From a virus, in the IMG/VR virus record IMGVR_UViG_3300030329_000759, positions 1 to 52,968 of that record: a DNA stretch of 52,968 bases; one strand, written 5' to 3'. Below, one piece after another: positions 1-7,930 of the stretch. The notes below the pieces were generated by a model, which saw nothing but the letters and a program-made list of their open reading frames with translations, was not told the origin of the DNA and made no database searches. The stretch's first letter is position 1; each line of letters begins with the position of its first letter. The position numbers and the translations under genes were made by a program.

Positions 1-98
1 CTTTTGATAAATCTAATATTGTATTAAGAGGTGTAGTTACTGGTGCTCTTGGTGGGGTAAGTACTTTGCCTGGAATATTTTTTTCTAAGGAATTAAAA
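1..98. repeat. terminal direct repeat, left copy (circular overlap)
   Basis: Bases 1-98 are identical to 52869-52966; the first difference is at base 99 (a here, g at 52967). The repeat lies inside one reading frame that continues across it, so it is most simply the overlap of a circular assembly rather than a biological terminal repeat. Unique length is then about 52,868 bases. Confidence 0.93.
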
Positions 99-2753
99 AA
101 TGCAGAAAAAACAGTAAAAGAATTTGAGAAAAAAATAAATAAAGGTAAATCTGTTACAAATAAAGATCCTGCATTAAAAGAGTTAGAAAGACAGTTAAGT
201 AAAACAGATGAGCAAATAGCTAAAGTTTATAATGCAGACCCTAATGCTGGAAGACTTGTAATTGATAAATTATCTACAGAAAAAAACAAGTTACTTCAAT
301 CACAAGTACACAATAAATTATTTCCTGTAGCTGTTAGAATTGCAGGACATATAATAAAATCTGATCCTACAACTTATGTTCCTAAAATAGATAGATCAGG
401 AAAAGCAAAAATACTTGTAGGTGGTAAGCTAAAAAATATATCTACTGCTGTAAATGAAGTTATAGGAAATTTAGGAAAACTAGATGCTTTAACAATAGAA
501 CAAGCTGCTGTAAGAGCAGGTGTTGATCCTGATACTTACACAAAAAGTGTACAAAATAATTTGTTAGATGTTTTAAAAAAGTATGACATAACACCAGAAG
601 AATTTTCTAAAGCAATGAACACTTCAGTTTCTGATAGTGCAAAAATATTTCAGCCATATTCTTATGTGTCAAATTTAACTAGGGCTATGGCAGGTACAGA
701 TAAAAAAGCTAGAGAGTTTATGGAAACTGTTTATACTGAACAATTTAATGCTTCACCAGTTTCTACAATTTTTAATGCTTTTCATACTCTAGAAAGAACT
801 TCTAAAATTTGGGTAACTTCTGCATTGTCTACTACTAGTTTAAATGTTATGGGTGGTCTAGGTGCATTAACAATGAAAACAGCAGCTAATGTTTTTGAAT
901 CTATATTTCAAAGAGCAATTAGAGGAGTTGCTGTTTCTATGGGAGCAGATCCTACAGTTTTAAAAATACAAGAACCAAAATCTATAGGGGATATATTTGC
1001 TACATGGGGCAAACTTGCTAACTACGGAATGACATCTTTAGAAGCTGATGCAATATTAAAGTTTAACCCTACTATTAAAAATAGATTAATAAACACTCTT
1101 GCTATTGGTGAAGGAGAGGATAAACTAAATGCAGTAAATAGATTTTTAGCATCTTTAAATTTAGCTCAAGATGCTCTTTTTAGAAAGTCTGCTTTTGTAG
1201 CATCAGTAGAATCAGAATTAAAATATTTAGGAAAAGATTTATATAAAGATTATTTAAAAAATGATATTCCTATTCCAAAAGAGGTATTAGAAAAAGCAAC
1301 TGAAGATGCTATGAGAGCTACTTTTTCATTTCAATTTGGTGCAAATAAAAGTGCTAAAATAGATGACACAATAATTGAAGCTAGAGGTAATAATATTGCA
1401 AGGGGCTTTATTAATTTTTTTGAAAACACACCATTTGTTTCTTTAGCTATCGCCTTCCCTAGATTTATGGCCAATGCTATTAACTATCAATATAGATTTA
1501 GTCCTATAGGTGGAGCATCAGGTATGTATGACACCTTATCAGGGTTATTGGGAAAAAGATACTTTGGTGTTGGAGGAAAATTAACAGATGATCAAAGAGC
1601 AGCCTTAATAAAAAAAGGAACAGAGGCTACTGCTAGAGGTGCTGTAGGTAGTACTGCACTTTACATGGCATATCAATATAGGATGCAACCTGAAAACAGA
1701 AGCAGAGATTGGTGGGATCTAAAAATAGGAGATGCTACATTTGATGCTAGAGCTTTTTTTCCTGTAGCACCTTACTTTGCAATGGCAGAATTACTTATTC
1801 GTATGTTTGACTTGGCAAAAGATTCGGATGTAAAAACTTTAGATACTAGTGTAGAAGCAGTTTTAGAATCTGTAGCTGGTTTAAAAGCAAAAGATTTAGA
1901 TTTATTTCCAGATTCTTTATTAAGGGCTTTTCAAGACCTAAAAGATGGTACTTTTTTTGAAATGGGATTAACAAGATTTGCAGAAACATTTTTTAATTTT
2001 GGTGGTAGATTTTTACAACCTATAAAACCTATAAGAGAGTACCTTGATGGATTAAGTTATGAAGGTTTAATGGCTAGAGATCCTAAAGATATAGATGTAG
2101 ATATTTATACAGGAGAAAAAGATGGAAATGTTTTAATAGAATCTCTTAGCAATCAAGTTAAAAATAAATTACCTGATGTGGTTGATAATTATGGAAAAGA
2201 TAGTTTAGAAAAAGCAGTATCATACTTTAGACAAGGAGCACCATCAGGGGCAGGTAGATTTTATAGTAATTTTATGGGTATTAAAATGACTCCAGATCAA
2301 AATAAAATTGAAAAAGAAATTACAAGATTAGGTATAGTACCTTGGAGAATGGAGGTATATAAACCCATAGGTATAAAAGCATTTGATAATGTTGTGATCT
2401 CTAATGGATTATATTTTATGGAAAATGAAGTTCTTAATTTAATGAAAACAGAAACTTATAAAAAATCTACTGACAATACTAAAAAAAGATTATTAAAAAA
2501 AGAGATTAGTAAAGCTTTTACTAGTGCAAAAGATAGATTAAAAATAGATGGTGTAGATAAAAGAGATGGATCTGTAATATCAGAAGACTTAATAAAACTT
2601 AACAATTATATAGATTATAAACAACTAAGCAAAGCATTAAGAAAAGAAATAGAAGAAAAGTATCAACAAATGCATCCTGAAAATAAAGAATTAAGTGAAA
2701 CAAAAGAGTTTGGAAAAGCCTTAATGATAAAAGATAGTTTAATTAATCTTTAA
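1..2753 (+). CDS. internal virion protein with lytic transglycosylase domain, C-terminal part (continues from 51587)
   Basis: This is the 3' two thirds of a gene that begins at 51587 and crosses the circle junction; base 66 of this part is in frame with base 52934. The TTG at 66 that could look like a start is an internal leucine codon. The joined protein is about 1,344 residues. This part has no catalytic motif I recognise. It is a long, mostly helical, Lys/Ala-rich chain with some hydrophobic stretches (for example FVSLAIAFPRFMANAINY), as expected of large inner-core or ejected proteins of podoviruses such as T7 gp16. It is the last gene of the rightward virion operon and overlaps the final leftward gene by 4 bases. 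The join is firm; the ejection role is inferred. Confidence 0.88.
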   Translation, partial: FDKSNIVLRGVVTGALGGVSTLPGIFFSKELKNAEKTVKEFEKKINKGKSVTNKDPALKELERQLSKTDEQIAKVYNADPNAGRLVIDKLSTEKNKLLQSQVHNKLFPVAVRIAGHIIKSDPTTYVPKIDRSGKAKILVGGKLKNISTAVNEVIGNLGKLDALTIEQAAVRAGVDPDTYTKSVQNNLLDVLKKYDITPEEFSKAMNTSVSDSAKIFQPYSYVSNLTRAMAGTDKKAREFMETVYTEQFNASPVSTIFNAFHTLERTSKIWVTSALSTTSLNVMGGLGALTMKTAANVFESIFQRAIRGVAVSMGADPTVLKIQEPKSIGDIFATWGKLANYGMTSLEADAILKFNPTIKNRLINTLAIGEGEDKLNAVNRFLASLNLAQDALFRKSAFVASVESELKYLGKDLYKDYLKNDIPIPKEVLEKATEDAMRATFSFQFGANKSAKIDDTIIEARGNNIARGFINFFENTPFVSLAIAFPRFMANAINYQYRFSPIGGASGMYDTLSGLLGKRYFGVGGKLTDDQRAALIKKGTEATARGAVGSTALYMAYQYRMQPENRSRDWWDLKIGDATFDARAFFPVAPYFAMAELLIRMFDLAKDSDVKTLDTSVEAVLESVAGLKAKDLDLFPDSLLRAFQDLKDGTFFEMGLTRFAETFFNFGGRFLQPIKPIREYLDGLSYEGLMARDPKDIDVDIYTGEKDGNVLIESLSNQVKNKLPDVVDNYGKDSLEKAVSYFRQGAPSGAGRFYSNFMGIKMTPDQNKIEKEITRLGIVPWRMEVYKPIGIKAFDNVVISNGLYFMENEVLNLMKTETYKKSTDNTKKRLLKKEISKAFTSAKDRLKIDGVDKRDGSVISEDLIKLNNYIDYKQLSKALRKEIEEKYQQMHPENKELSETKEFGKALMIKDSLINL

Positions 2754-2848
2754 CCTGTAGACATATAATAAACATACAGCCCTGCAAACATTGTAGGGTT
2801 TATAGCAGCAATATAAAATGCCATACACCAAAGTATAAATTTAATCAT
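2750..2848 (-). CDS. 32-residue predicted membrane peptide
   Basis: A small frame begins MIKFILWCMAFYIAAINP and is hydrophobic for nearly its whole length, so one membrane span is likely. Its ATG overlaps the TAA of the upstream 69-residue gene (TAATG), which suggests translational coupling. Its own TAA (2752-2750) overlaps the stop of the converging virion gene. The pattern ILWC...NP...LY recurs in another tiny gene at 18819-18905. The function is unknown; a lysis, exclusion or envelope role would be a guess. Support comes from the overlap, the composition and the resemblance. Confidence 0.55.
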   Translation of the reverse strand: MIKFILWCMAFYIAAINPTMFAGLYVYYMSTG

Positions 2849-3057
2849 TAGAAGTGTTTATTTAAAACGTCTAATCTATCTTCATATGTAGCAATACTAT
2901 CTAACTCCTTTTCTATAGTTTCCATAACATCAGGATGCTCTGCAACACCCTGTGCATTTTCCATTAATACAATTACATTTATTTTATGTTTAGCTATTTG
3001 TCCTTTAGCATGAAAAATTAAAGCTGTTCTTATTTTATCTTTTAAATTAGGCTGCAA
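2848..3057 (-). CDS. conserved hypothetical protein, 69 aa
   Basis: A short soluble protein starting MQPNLKDKIRTALIFHAKGQ and containing EHPDVMETIEKELD. From memory, similar small proteins (KDKIRTAL.HAKG...EHPDV) occur beside nucleotide-metabolism genes in marine T4-like and T7-like phages; no function is known to me. The start is a TTG that overlaps the end of nrdB by 11 bases, so the two are probably translated from one message. Confidence 0.7.
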   Translation of the reverse strand: MQPNLKDKIRTALIFHAKGQIAKHKINVIVLMENAQGVAEHPDVMETIEKELDSIATYEDRLDVLNKHF

Positions 3058-4033
3058 TTTTTTGTTCCTTCTCCTTAGTATCTTTCCATCCCCAATCCCC
3101 TGTCATTCCAGAGGCATTATAATCAGTCACAACACCCTCGAAAAAGTTTTTAAGGGTATCACCCCCTACTATCCAATCTAACCATTCAAGAGGGTTTTCT
3201 TTAACTTTAAAGTTACCTTTTAAACCCAACTGAATTAGTCTTCTATCTGCTATGTATCTAATATAATGCTTGACTTGTTCAGCACTAAGCCCTTTAACTG
3301 CCCCCATCTCAAAGGCTGTATCTACTACAGCATCTTCTAATTTTACCCCATCCCTAAACATTTGATATATATCTTTCTTAAAATCATCTGTAACTATTCT
3401 AGGATGCTCCTTACAAAACTCTCTAAATAATTTAACCATACCCTCACAATGCATGGTTTCATCTCTAACAGACCACTCTACTATCTCACACATACCTTTC
3501 ATCTTGCCATATCTTTGATAGTTAAGAAGCATAGCAAAAGCTGAGAACAAAGACATACCCTCATTCATAACTGACCTAGCTATAGCCTTACCTAATCCTG
3601 ATATAGAATGCACATCTATATCGGACATAAAATCTATCTTGTCTTTCATCTGTTTATAATTTAAAAAAGCTGAATACTCTTCTTCAGGTAAACCTAAAGT
3701 ATCATTTAGTAGTGCATAACTTCTTTGATGTACAAACTCTCTGTTAGTAAAGCTAGTCAGCATGGCTCTAATCTCATTGTTTTTGAATTTCTGTATATAG
3801 TATTCAAGATAATTCGTACCCACAGCTACGTCACTTTGCGTAAACAATCTAAGTATTTGAGTGATATGATTTTTCTCTGCTTCGGTTAACTTACCTGACT
3901 GCCATTGTGACACATCATCTTGCAGTTTGGCTTCCCATTCACCCCAATGGGCTTTCTCAGACTGCACGGCAAACTCTACAGCCCAAGGATATTTAAAAGG
4001 TTTATACACAATTGAGGGATTTGTAAGACTCAT
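3047..4033 (-). CDS. nrdB: ribonucleoside-diphosphate reductase small subunit (class Ia R2)
   Basis: The protein (328 aa) forms the diiron/tyrosyl-radical subunit that works with NrdA to make dNTPs for phage replication. The iron-ligand pattern is visible: Asp68 (QSDVAVG), Glu99 and His102 (REFVHQRSY), Glu158 (MNEGM), Glu192 and His195 (DETMHCEGM). The radical tyrosine is Tyr106, seven residues after Glu99 as in E. coli R2. The lysine-rich C-terminal tail is where R2 normally docks to R1. It has a strong ribosome site (AAGGAG) and starts at ATG 4033. A hairpin with terminator features lies just upstream, separating it from the nrdA cluster, so its expression may be reduced relative to, or separate from, nrdA. 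Confidence 0.96.
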   Translation of the reverse strand: MSLTNPSIVYKPFKYPWAVEFAVQSEKAHWGEWEAKLQDDVSQWQSGKLTEAEKNHITQILRLFTQSDVAVGTNYLEYYIQKFKNNEIRAMLTSFTNREFVHQRSYALLNDTLGLPEEEYSAFLNYKQMKDKIDFMSDIDVHSISGLGKAIARSVMNEGMSLFSAFAMLLNYQRYGKMKGMCEIVEWSVRDETMHCEGMVKLFREFCKEHPRIVTDDFKKDIYQMFRDGVKLEDAVVDTAFEMGAVKGLSAEQVKHYIRYIADRRLIQLGLKGNFKVKENPLEWLDWIVGGDTLKNFFEGVVTDYNASGMTGDWGWKDTKEKEQKIAA

Positions 4034-4047
4034 ACGTTACTCCTTGG

Positions 4048-4071
4048 AAAAATAAAGGCTCGAATGAGCCT
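4048..4071 (-). terminator. putative intrinsic terminator or attenuator before nrdB
   Basis: A perfect 6-bp stem AGGCTC / GAGCCT with loop GAAT (4056-4071) is followed, read on the minus strand, by TTATTTTT. It lies between the 85-residue gene and the nrdB ribosome site. The stem is short, so partial termination is more likely than a full stop. Confidence 0.55.
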
Positions 4072-4121
4072 ATTGATTTTACTAGTTTTATACAAAATTA
4101 AGACTAAAGCAATAAGTATAT

Positions 4122-4379
4122 TTATGTATTTGTATAAATCTCCTCATCTTTTGTAATGTTATTTATGGTTACTTTTTTACTAGATTCTGTCATGTCTTTA
4201 TAATTAAATGTATCACCTAAATTAATTTCATTTAAAATAATTACAATAGATTGCTTTAATTTATATAATTTTTTAGTTCGATTAGAACCCACATATTGTT
4301 TTTCTACCTCATCTAATAATTCTTTTAGTGCTTCTTTAATAAAAAAATTTCTTAAATCCTCATCAATTTCTATTTTCAT
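4122..4379 (-). CDS. hypothetical protein, 85 aa
   Basis: Small, acidic and lysine-rich, starting MKIEIDEDLRNFFIKEALKE, probably helical in its first half and with no motif I recognise. Its start overlaps the end of the upstream 107-residue gene by 17 bases, so the pair is likely co-translated. It is the last gene before the hairpin preceding nrdB. Confidence 0.6.
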   Translation of the reverse strand: MKIEIDEDLRNFFIKEALKELLDEVEKQYVGSNRTKKLYKLKQSIVIILNEINLGDTFNYKDMTESSKKVTINNITKDEEIYTNT

Positions 4380-4686
4380 TTTCTTCCTTTGTTTCTATAA
4401 AAGGGTATAAAGGGCTATTGTCTTTTTCTAATTCTTCTATATTAATTTTCTTTCTACTTTTTATCCAACACTTTGGTATATGCATTCTTGAATTAGTATC
4501 ATCACCTGCATAAGTAGATGCAACACAAACTGCTTTTTTATCTTCAGCTACAATGAAACCAACAGTAACTACATTAGCTAATTCTGCTGTCCTATCATCA
4601 CTCCAACCATCATCGGACTGTGCATCCATCCATCTAATAACCTCTATGTAATCAGTATTAATTTTTTTATTATCTTTTTTACTCAC
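4363..4686 (-). CDS. hypothetical protein, 107 aa
   Basis: Contains NTDYIEVIRWMDAQSDDGWSD near the N terminus and a beta-rich middle (VTVGFIVAEDKKAVCVAS). It looks like a small globular soluble protein of unknown function. The start overlaps the end of the upstream nuclease-like gene by 8 bases and the end overlaps the next gene, so it sits in a tight string of small genes between nrdA and nrdB. Confidence 0.65.
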   Translation of the reverse strand: MSKKDNKKINTDYIEVIRWMDAQSDDGWSDDRTAELANVVTVGFIVAEDKKAVCVASTYAGDDTNSRMHIPKCWIKSRKKINIEELEKDNSPLYPFIETKEENENRN

Positions 4687-5140
4687 TAGGTATCTCCAAT
4701 GGTATTAAATTTTTAGCAGGTACTTGATAAAACTTTTCACCTTTATATACATACTTATTAGGCACTTCAACAATAGGAGTCTTAGCCAACGTTTCACCTT
4801 CGATAAGGTATCCATAAGTTTGATCGGAATTAAAAACGAAAAAACAGATCGGCAAACTGTATTTAGATTTGTCCAAAAACTTACCTTTCCGTTGGGGTAT
4901 TTGGAGTTTTTCATATTGAAACTTTCTTCCTTTCCAGGGTCTTTTAATTTCTACTTCACAATAAAATTTATTAGTGTTCCCATCTACTCCTAAAGATTTA
5001 GAAGTTACTATTAAGTCTGGCCCATATCTATCTTTATTATCTTCAACATAATAATCTTTAGAAGTCCAATATCTTTTACCTGCATCCCTTGCAAGTTTAT
5101 CAAATTTTAAAAATAATTCTCTGTCGAATTTTTTAAACAT
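4679..5140 (-). CDS. putative PD-(D/E)XK-type nuclease, 153 aa
   Basis: With the start MFKKFDRELF the protein contains RYGPDLIV (Asp42) followed by CEVEIKRPW (Glu64-x-Lys66), the spacing expected of a PD-(D/E)XK restriction-endonuclease-like core. The rest is beta-rich and ends with a conserved-looking pattern, VPAKNLIPLE. I chose ATG 5140 over an upstream ATG at 5176 because AAGGA stands about 7 bases before it and the longer form would run into the end of nrdA. The substrate is unknown; a role in host DNA breakdown or DNA processing is an inference from the motif alone. Confidence 0.6.
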   Translation of the reverse strand: MFKKFDRELFLKFDKLARDAGKRYWTSKDYYVEDNKDRYGPDLIVTSKSLGVDGNTNKFYCEVEIKRPWKGRKFQYEKLQIPQRKGKFLDKSKYSLPICFFVFNSDQTYGYLIEGETLAKTPIVEVPNKYVYKGEKFYQVPAKNLIPLEIPSE

Positions 5141-5144
5141 AAAC

Positions 5145-6896
5145 CTATCCTTGGCAAGATATACATTCGTCAGCATCTTTTAAAGCATCTCTAACAATTT
5201 GAGTGCCTACTTTATCAGCCTGATTAGTTGCACTTGTTCTTAGATAATACAAACCTTTTAAACCTGATCTCCAAGCTCTAAGATGCACACTATTTACATA
5301 TCCTTTATCACTACCTGATGGGAAAAATAAATTAACTGATTGACCTTGACATATAAAAGTTTGTCTATCTGCTGCATGTTCAATTACCCATTCTTGATTT
5401 AATTCAAATGCAGTTTTAAAAACAGACTTTTCATAATCAGTTAAAAAAACACAATGCTGAACCGATCCCTCGTTGCTAATAATAGATTTCCAAACTTCAT
5501 CTGTGTTCTTTTGATACTTCAATAAAACTTTTTCTAAGTATCTATTCTTAATTAAATGTGAACCCACTCTTGTTCTATGCACATAGGCATTAGATTTTAT
5601 AGGTTCTATGCTAGGAGTACAACCACATATGATAGAGCTATTAGCATTAGGTGCTACAGCTAGTAAGTGAGCATTGCGTTTTCCTGATCCAATCATGTCA
5701 GGTGCTTCACCTCTTTGTTCAGCTAATAATCTAGTTTCTTCGAGGGCTTGCATTTTAATATTTCTAAACATACGTTTGTTTATACCTTTTGTAGATACTC
5801 CCTCAAAAGAAATATTATTTTTTTGTAAGTAACCATGAAACCCCATTGCCCCAAGTCCTAATGATCGTTCAGCAATGGCACTTCTTTTAGCCTTAACTAA
5901 ATCATCAGGAGCATTGTCTATAAACTTTTGTAAAACATTATCCAAAAAACGAATCAAATCTTTTACCATGTTAGTGTCTTTCCAATCATCATAAAACTCT
6001 AAATTGACACTAGACAAACAACATACAGCAGTACGTTTTTCATTGGTAGCTAAATGTATTTCATTGCAAAGATTACTACCATGAATTTTAAGACCTAATT
6101 TTTTTTGCTCTTCAGGCAAATGTTTATTAGCTGTGTCTATAAAATTTATGTAGGGAGAACCTGTTCTAAATCGTGCCTCAAGTATACGTTGCCACAACTC
6201 TCTAGCTGACATGGTATCTCTAACAGCTTTTGTATCAGGGTCTTTAAACTGCCACACTTCATTGTTTTCTACAGCTTTAATAAAATCATCTGTTACGTTT
6301 ACTGCATTAAACAGATTAAAGCATTTACGATTAGAATCACCCCCAGTAGGCAGCTTAAAATTAATAAACTCGCACACACTGGGATGACTAACATCCATAT
6401 ATGCTGCATAAGAACCTTTCCTAGTTTTACCTTGTTTATAGGCAGTCATCTGACTGTCAACAACTTTAAGGAATGGGATAGGTCCGGGAGATTTATCACC
6501 GACTGCCCTCACATCAGACCAATGACCACCTACCCCACCACCTTTTACAGACAACCATGCTACTTCAGAATTGTGAGAGATTAAATCTTTTAATGTATCT
6601 CCTACATAAGTTAAAAAGCAACTAATAGGTAAAGATTTCCATTTACCATTAGGAACAGGAGCATTACTAAGTACAGGACTAGCAAACATAAACCACCTGT
6701 TCGACGCATAATTATATATTCTCTGTGCAAAATCAAGGTCATCATTACAATAAGCAAGAGAGGCTCTAGCAAAAGATTCTTGAGGAGATGTTTCTCCTGG
6801 AATCATATAATAGTCTTGCAACAGTTGTAATCCCTGATCTGTTAAATCTTTATCTTTATTTAAGTCTATAGTTATACCATTATAATTCACAACCAA
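5145..6896 (-). CDS. nrdA: ribonucleoside-diphosphate reductase large subunit (class I R1)
   Basis: The catalytic R1 subunit (583 aa), which reduces ribonucleotides together with NrdB. The active-site run NLCNE is present (Asn275, Cys277, Glu279), with the redox cysteine Cys93 (PISCF) and partner Cys292/293 (AVCCLSSVNL). The radical-transfer tyrosines occur in GLYYLRTS, and the C-terminal redox pair is ECISCQG. NANSSIICGCTPSIEP is typical of class I enzymes. The protein lacks the N-terminal ATP-cone that senses dATP in cellular enzymes, so overall allosteric shut-off is probably missing, as in many phage versions. Two starts are possible: TTG 6896, or GTG 6890, which overlaps the upstream stop as GTGA. 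The gene is separated from nrdB by three small genes. Confidence 0.96.
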   Translation of the reverse strand: MVVNYNGITIDLNKDKDLTDQGLQLLQDYYMIPGETSPQESFARASLAYCNDDLDFAQRIYNYASNRWFMFASPVLSNAPVPNGKWKSLPISCFLTYVGDTLKDLISHNSEVAWLSVKGGGVGGHWSDVRAVGDKSPGPIPFLKVVDSQMTAYKQGKTRKGSYAAYMDVSHPSVCEFINFKLPTGGDSNRKCFNLFNAVNVTDDFIKAVENNEVWQFKDPDTKAVRDTMSARELWQRILEARFRTGSPYINFIDTANKHLPEEQKKLGLKIHGSNLCNEIHLATNEKRTAVCCLSSVNLEFYDDWKDTNMVKDLIRFLDNVLQKFIDNAPDDLVKAKRSAIAERSLGLGAMGFHGYLQKNNISFEGVSTKGINKRMFRNIKMQALEETRLLAEQRGEAPDMIGSGKRNAHLLAVAPNANSSIICGCTPSIEPIKSNAYVHRTRVGSHLIKNRYLEKVLLKYQKNTDEVWKSIISNEGSVQHCVFLTDYEKSVFKTAFELNQEWVIEHAADRQTFICQGQSVNLFFPSGSDKGYVNSVHLRAWRSGLKGLYYLRTSATNQADKVGTQIVRDALKDADECISCQG

Positions 6897-7150
6897 TTAT
6901 CTCCTTTTGTTTTTTTTAGTAAATCAATCATCTTATTTAAATACCATAGACATTTTTCAGCATTTTCTAGAGGACTTCCTTTATGCCACATCCTTAACAA
7001 GTATTTAATACAATTTCCTTGACAGTAAGATATTGATTCGTAATTACCAAGAGTGTCAACGATTACATCTATAGTTTCATATTTACCCTTGTTGTAATGA
7101 GGGGGATGATTAACTAAATCTACTTCTTTTTCTTGTTCTCTTAGTTTCAT
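6887..7150 (-). CDS. DUF3310 family protein, 87 aa
   Basis: The sequence VNHPPHYNKGKYETIDVI, then CIKYLLRMWHKGSP, ENAEKCLWYLNKMI, is the hallmark of the DUF3310 family found in many phages, often called a nucleotide kinase-like protein without biochemical proof. It lies directly upstream of nrdA and overlaps its start, fitting a nucleotide-metabolism context. Length is normal for the stand-alone form. Confidence 0.85.
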   Translation of the reverse strand: MKLREQEKEVDLVNHPPHYNKGKYETIDVIVDTLGNYESISYCQGNCIKYLLRMWHKGSPLENAEKCLWYLNKMIDLLKKTKGDNWL

Positions 7151-7485
7151 GCATTGCCTTTAGTCTTAGTCCAAGAAGATAAATGTACAACATTATTACC
7201 ATTGATAGGTTCGTATTCTTCAAACCCTTCCTCTTTTGCTATATCATCCATTTTTTCTGAAACTCTAGCAGCAAAATCTGTGTCTGTATTTAAAAGATGA
7301 AAACATGTAATCAAAGCATATACAACATCTCTTAACTGATCTGCTTCATCTTCATTCAATTTACTTGATGGCATGAATACAGCACTAACATCGACTGTGC
7401 TATCCCAATTATTTTTCTTAGTAAACTTAGGTCTAAATACTAAAGCTACATCATCATTTGTTAAATTTTTATCCATTTTGCTCAT
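7147..7485 (-). CDS. hypothetical protein, 112 aa
   Basis: Starts MSKMDKNLTNDDVALVF; a central segment includes MPSSKLNEDEADQLRDVVYALITCFHLL, with no catalytic motif known to me. I prefer ATG 7485 because AGGAG stands about 9 bases upstream; the frame is open to a further ATG at 7521. It overlaps the end of the endonuclease I gene by 17 bases and ends inside the start of the DUF3310 gene, so it belongs to the replication/nucleotide operon. Confidence 0.65.
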   Translation of the reverse strand: MSKMDKNLTNDDVALVFRPKFTKKNNWDSTVDVSAVFMPSSKLNEDEADQLRDVVYALITCFHLLNTDTDFAARVSEKMDDIAKEEGFEEYEPINGNNVVHLSSWTKTKGNA

Positions 7486-7930
7486 TACATTTTTCTCCTG
7501 TGTACTTAATAAAATTACCATGTGTTCCTACTGATGCCTCATCAATCCATTCCTGCGGAATTAATTTTAAACTAAAAGTAAATCCATGCTTATCACACCA
7601 ATCTGCATAAGTGGTTCTACTTTTTTTATTTAATTTTCTTTTAGCCGATTCAAATACAAAACGTATATCTAAATTAGGATGTTGTCGTTTAATTAATAAA
7701 TGCTTACGTCTATCTTGTGCTGTGAATAAACCTTTCGTTTCTATTAGTATTCCATTAGGTAATAAAAAATCAGGTGTGTATTTTCTATAAGCTAAATCCT
7801 CCCACTCTATTTTTAAAGGTTCATACTTTGCATCTATACCTTTATCTTGTAAATCTTTTTGTACCTTAAACTCTAATCCACTTCTGTAACCTTTTATCCT
7901 AGAAGTTATATAAGATTTAGCATTAAACAT
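7469..7930 (-). CDS. T7-type endonuclease I (Holliday junction resolvase)
   Basis: The protein (153 aa) closely resembles T7 gp3 in length and sequence: YRSGLEFKV, YTPDFLLPNGILIETKGL, DRRKHLLIKRQHPNLDIRFVF, and KLIPQEWI near the end. The catalytic residues are in place: Glu20, Asp54, Glu64 and Lys66 (T7 Glu20, Asp55, Glu65, Lys67). It should cut four-way junctions and branched DNA during replication and packaging and help break down host DNA. It sits beside the Cas4-like nuclease and polymerase genes. Confidence is high from the motif match over nearly the full length. Confidence 0.95.
   Translation of the reverse strand: MFNAKSYITSRIKGYRSGLEFKVQKDLQDKGIDAKYEPLKIEWEDLAYRKYTPDFLLPNGILIETKGLFTAQDRRKHLLIKRQHPNLDIRFVFESAKRKLNKKSRTTYADWCDKHGFTFSLKLIPQEWIDEASVGTHGNFIKYTGEKCNEQNG

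Noticed and set aside
1-98. Biological terminal repeat as in T7
   Set aside because: The repeat sits in the middle of a coding region, is close to a typical assembly word length and lacks concatemer-processing features; a circular assembly overlap is simpler.
66-2753. A separate gene starting with TTG at base 66
   Set aside because: The frame is open to the left edge and joins in frame with the gene starting at 51587 through the end overlap, so the TTG is an internal leucine codon.
5141-5176. Upstream start for the nuclease-like gene
   Set aside because: It would lie inside the end of nrdA without a ribosome site, while ATG 5140 has AAGGA at good spacing.
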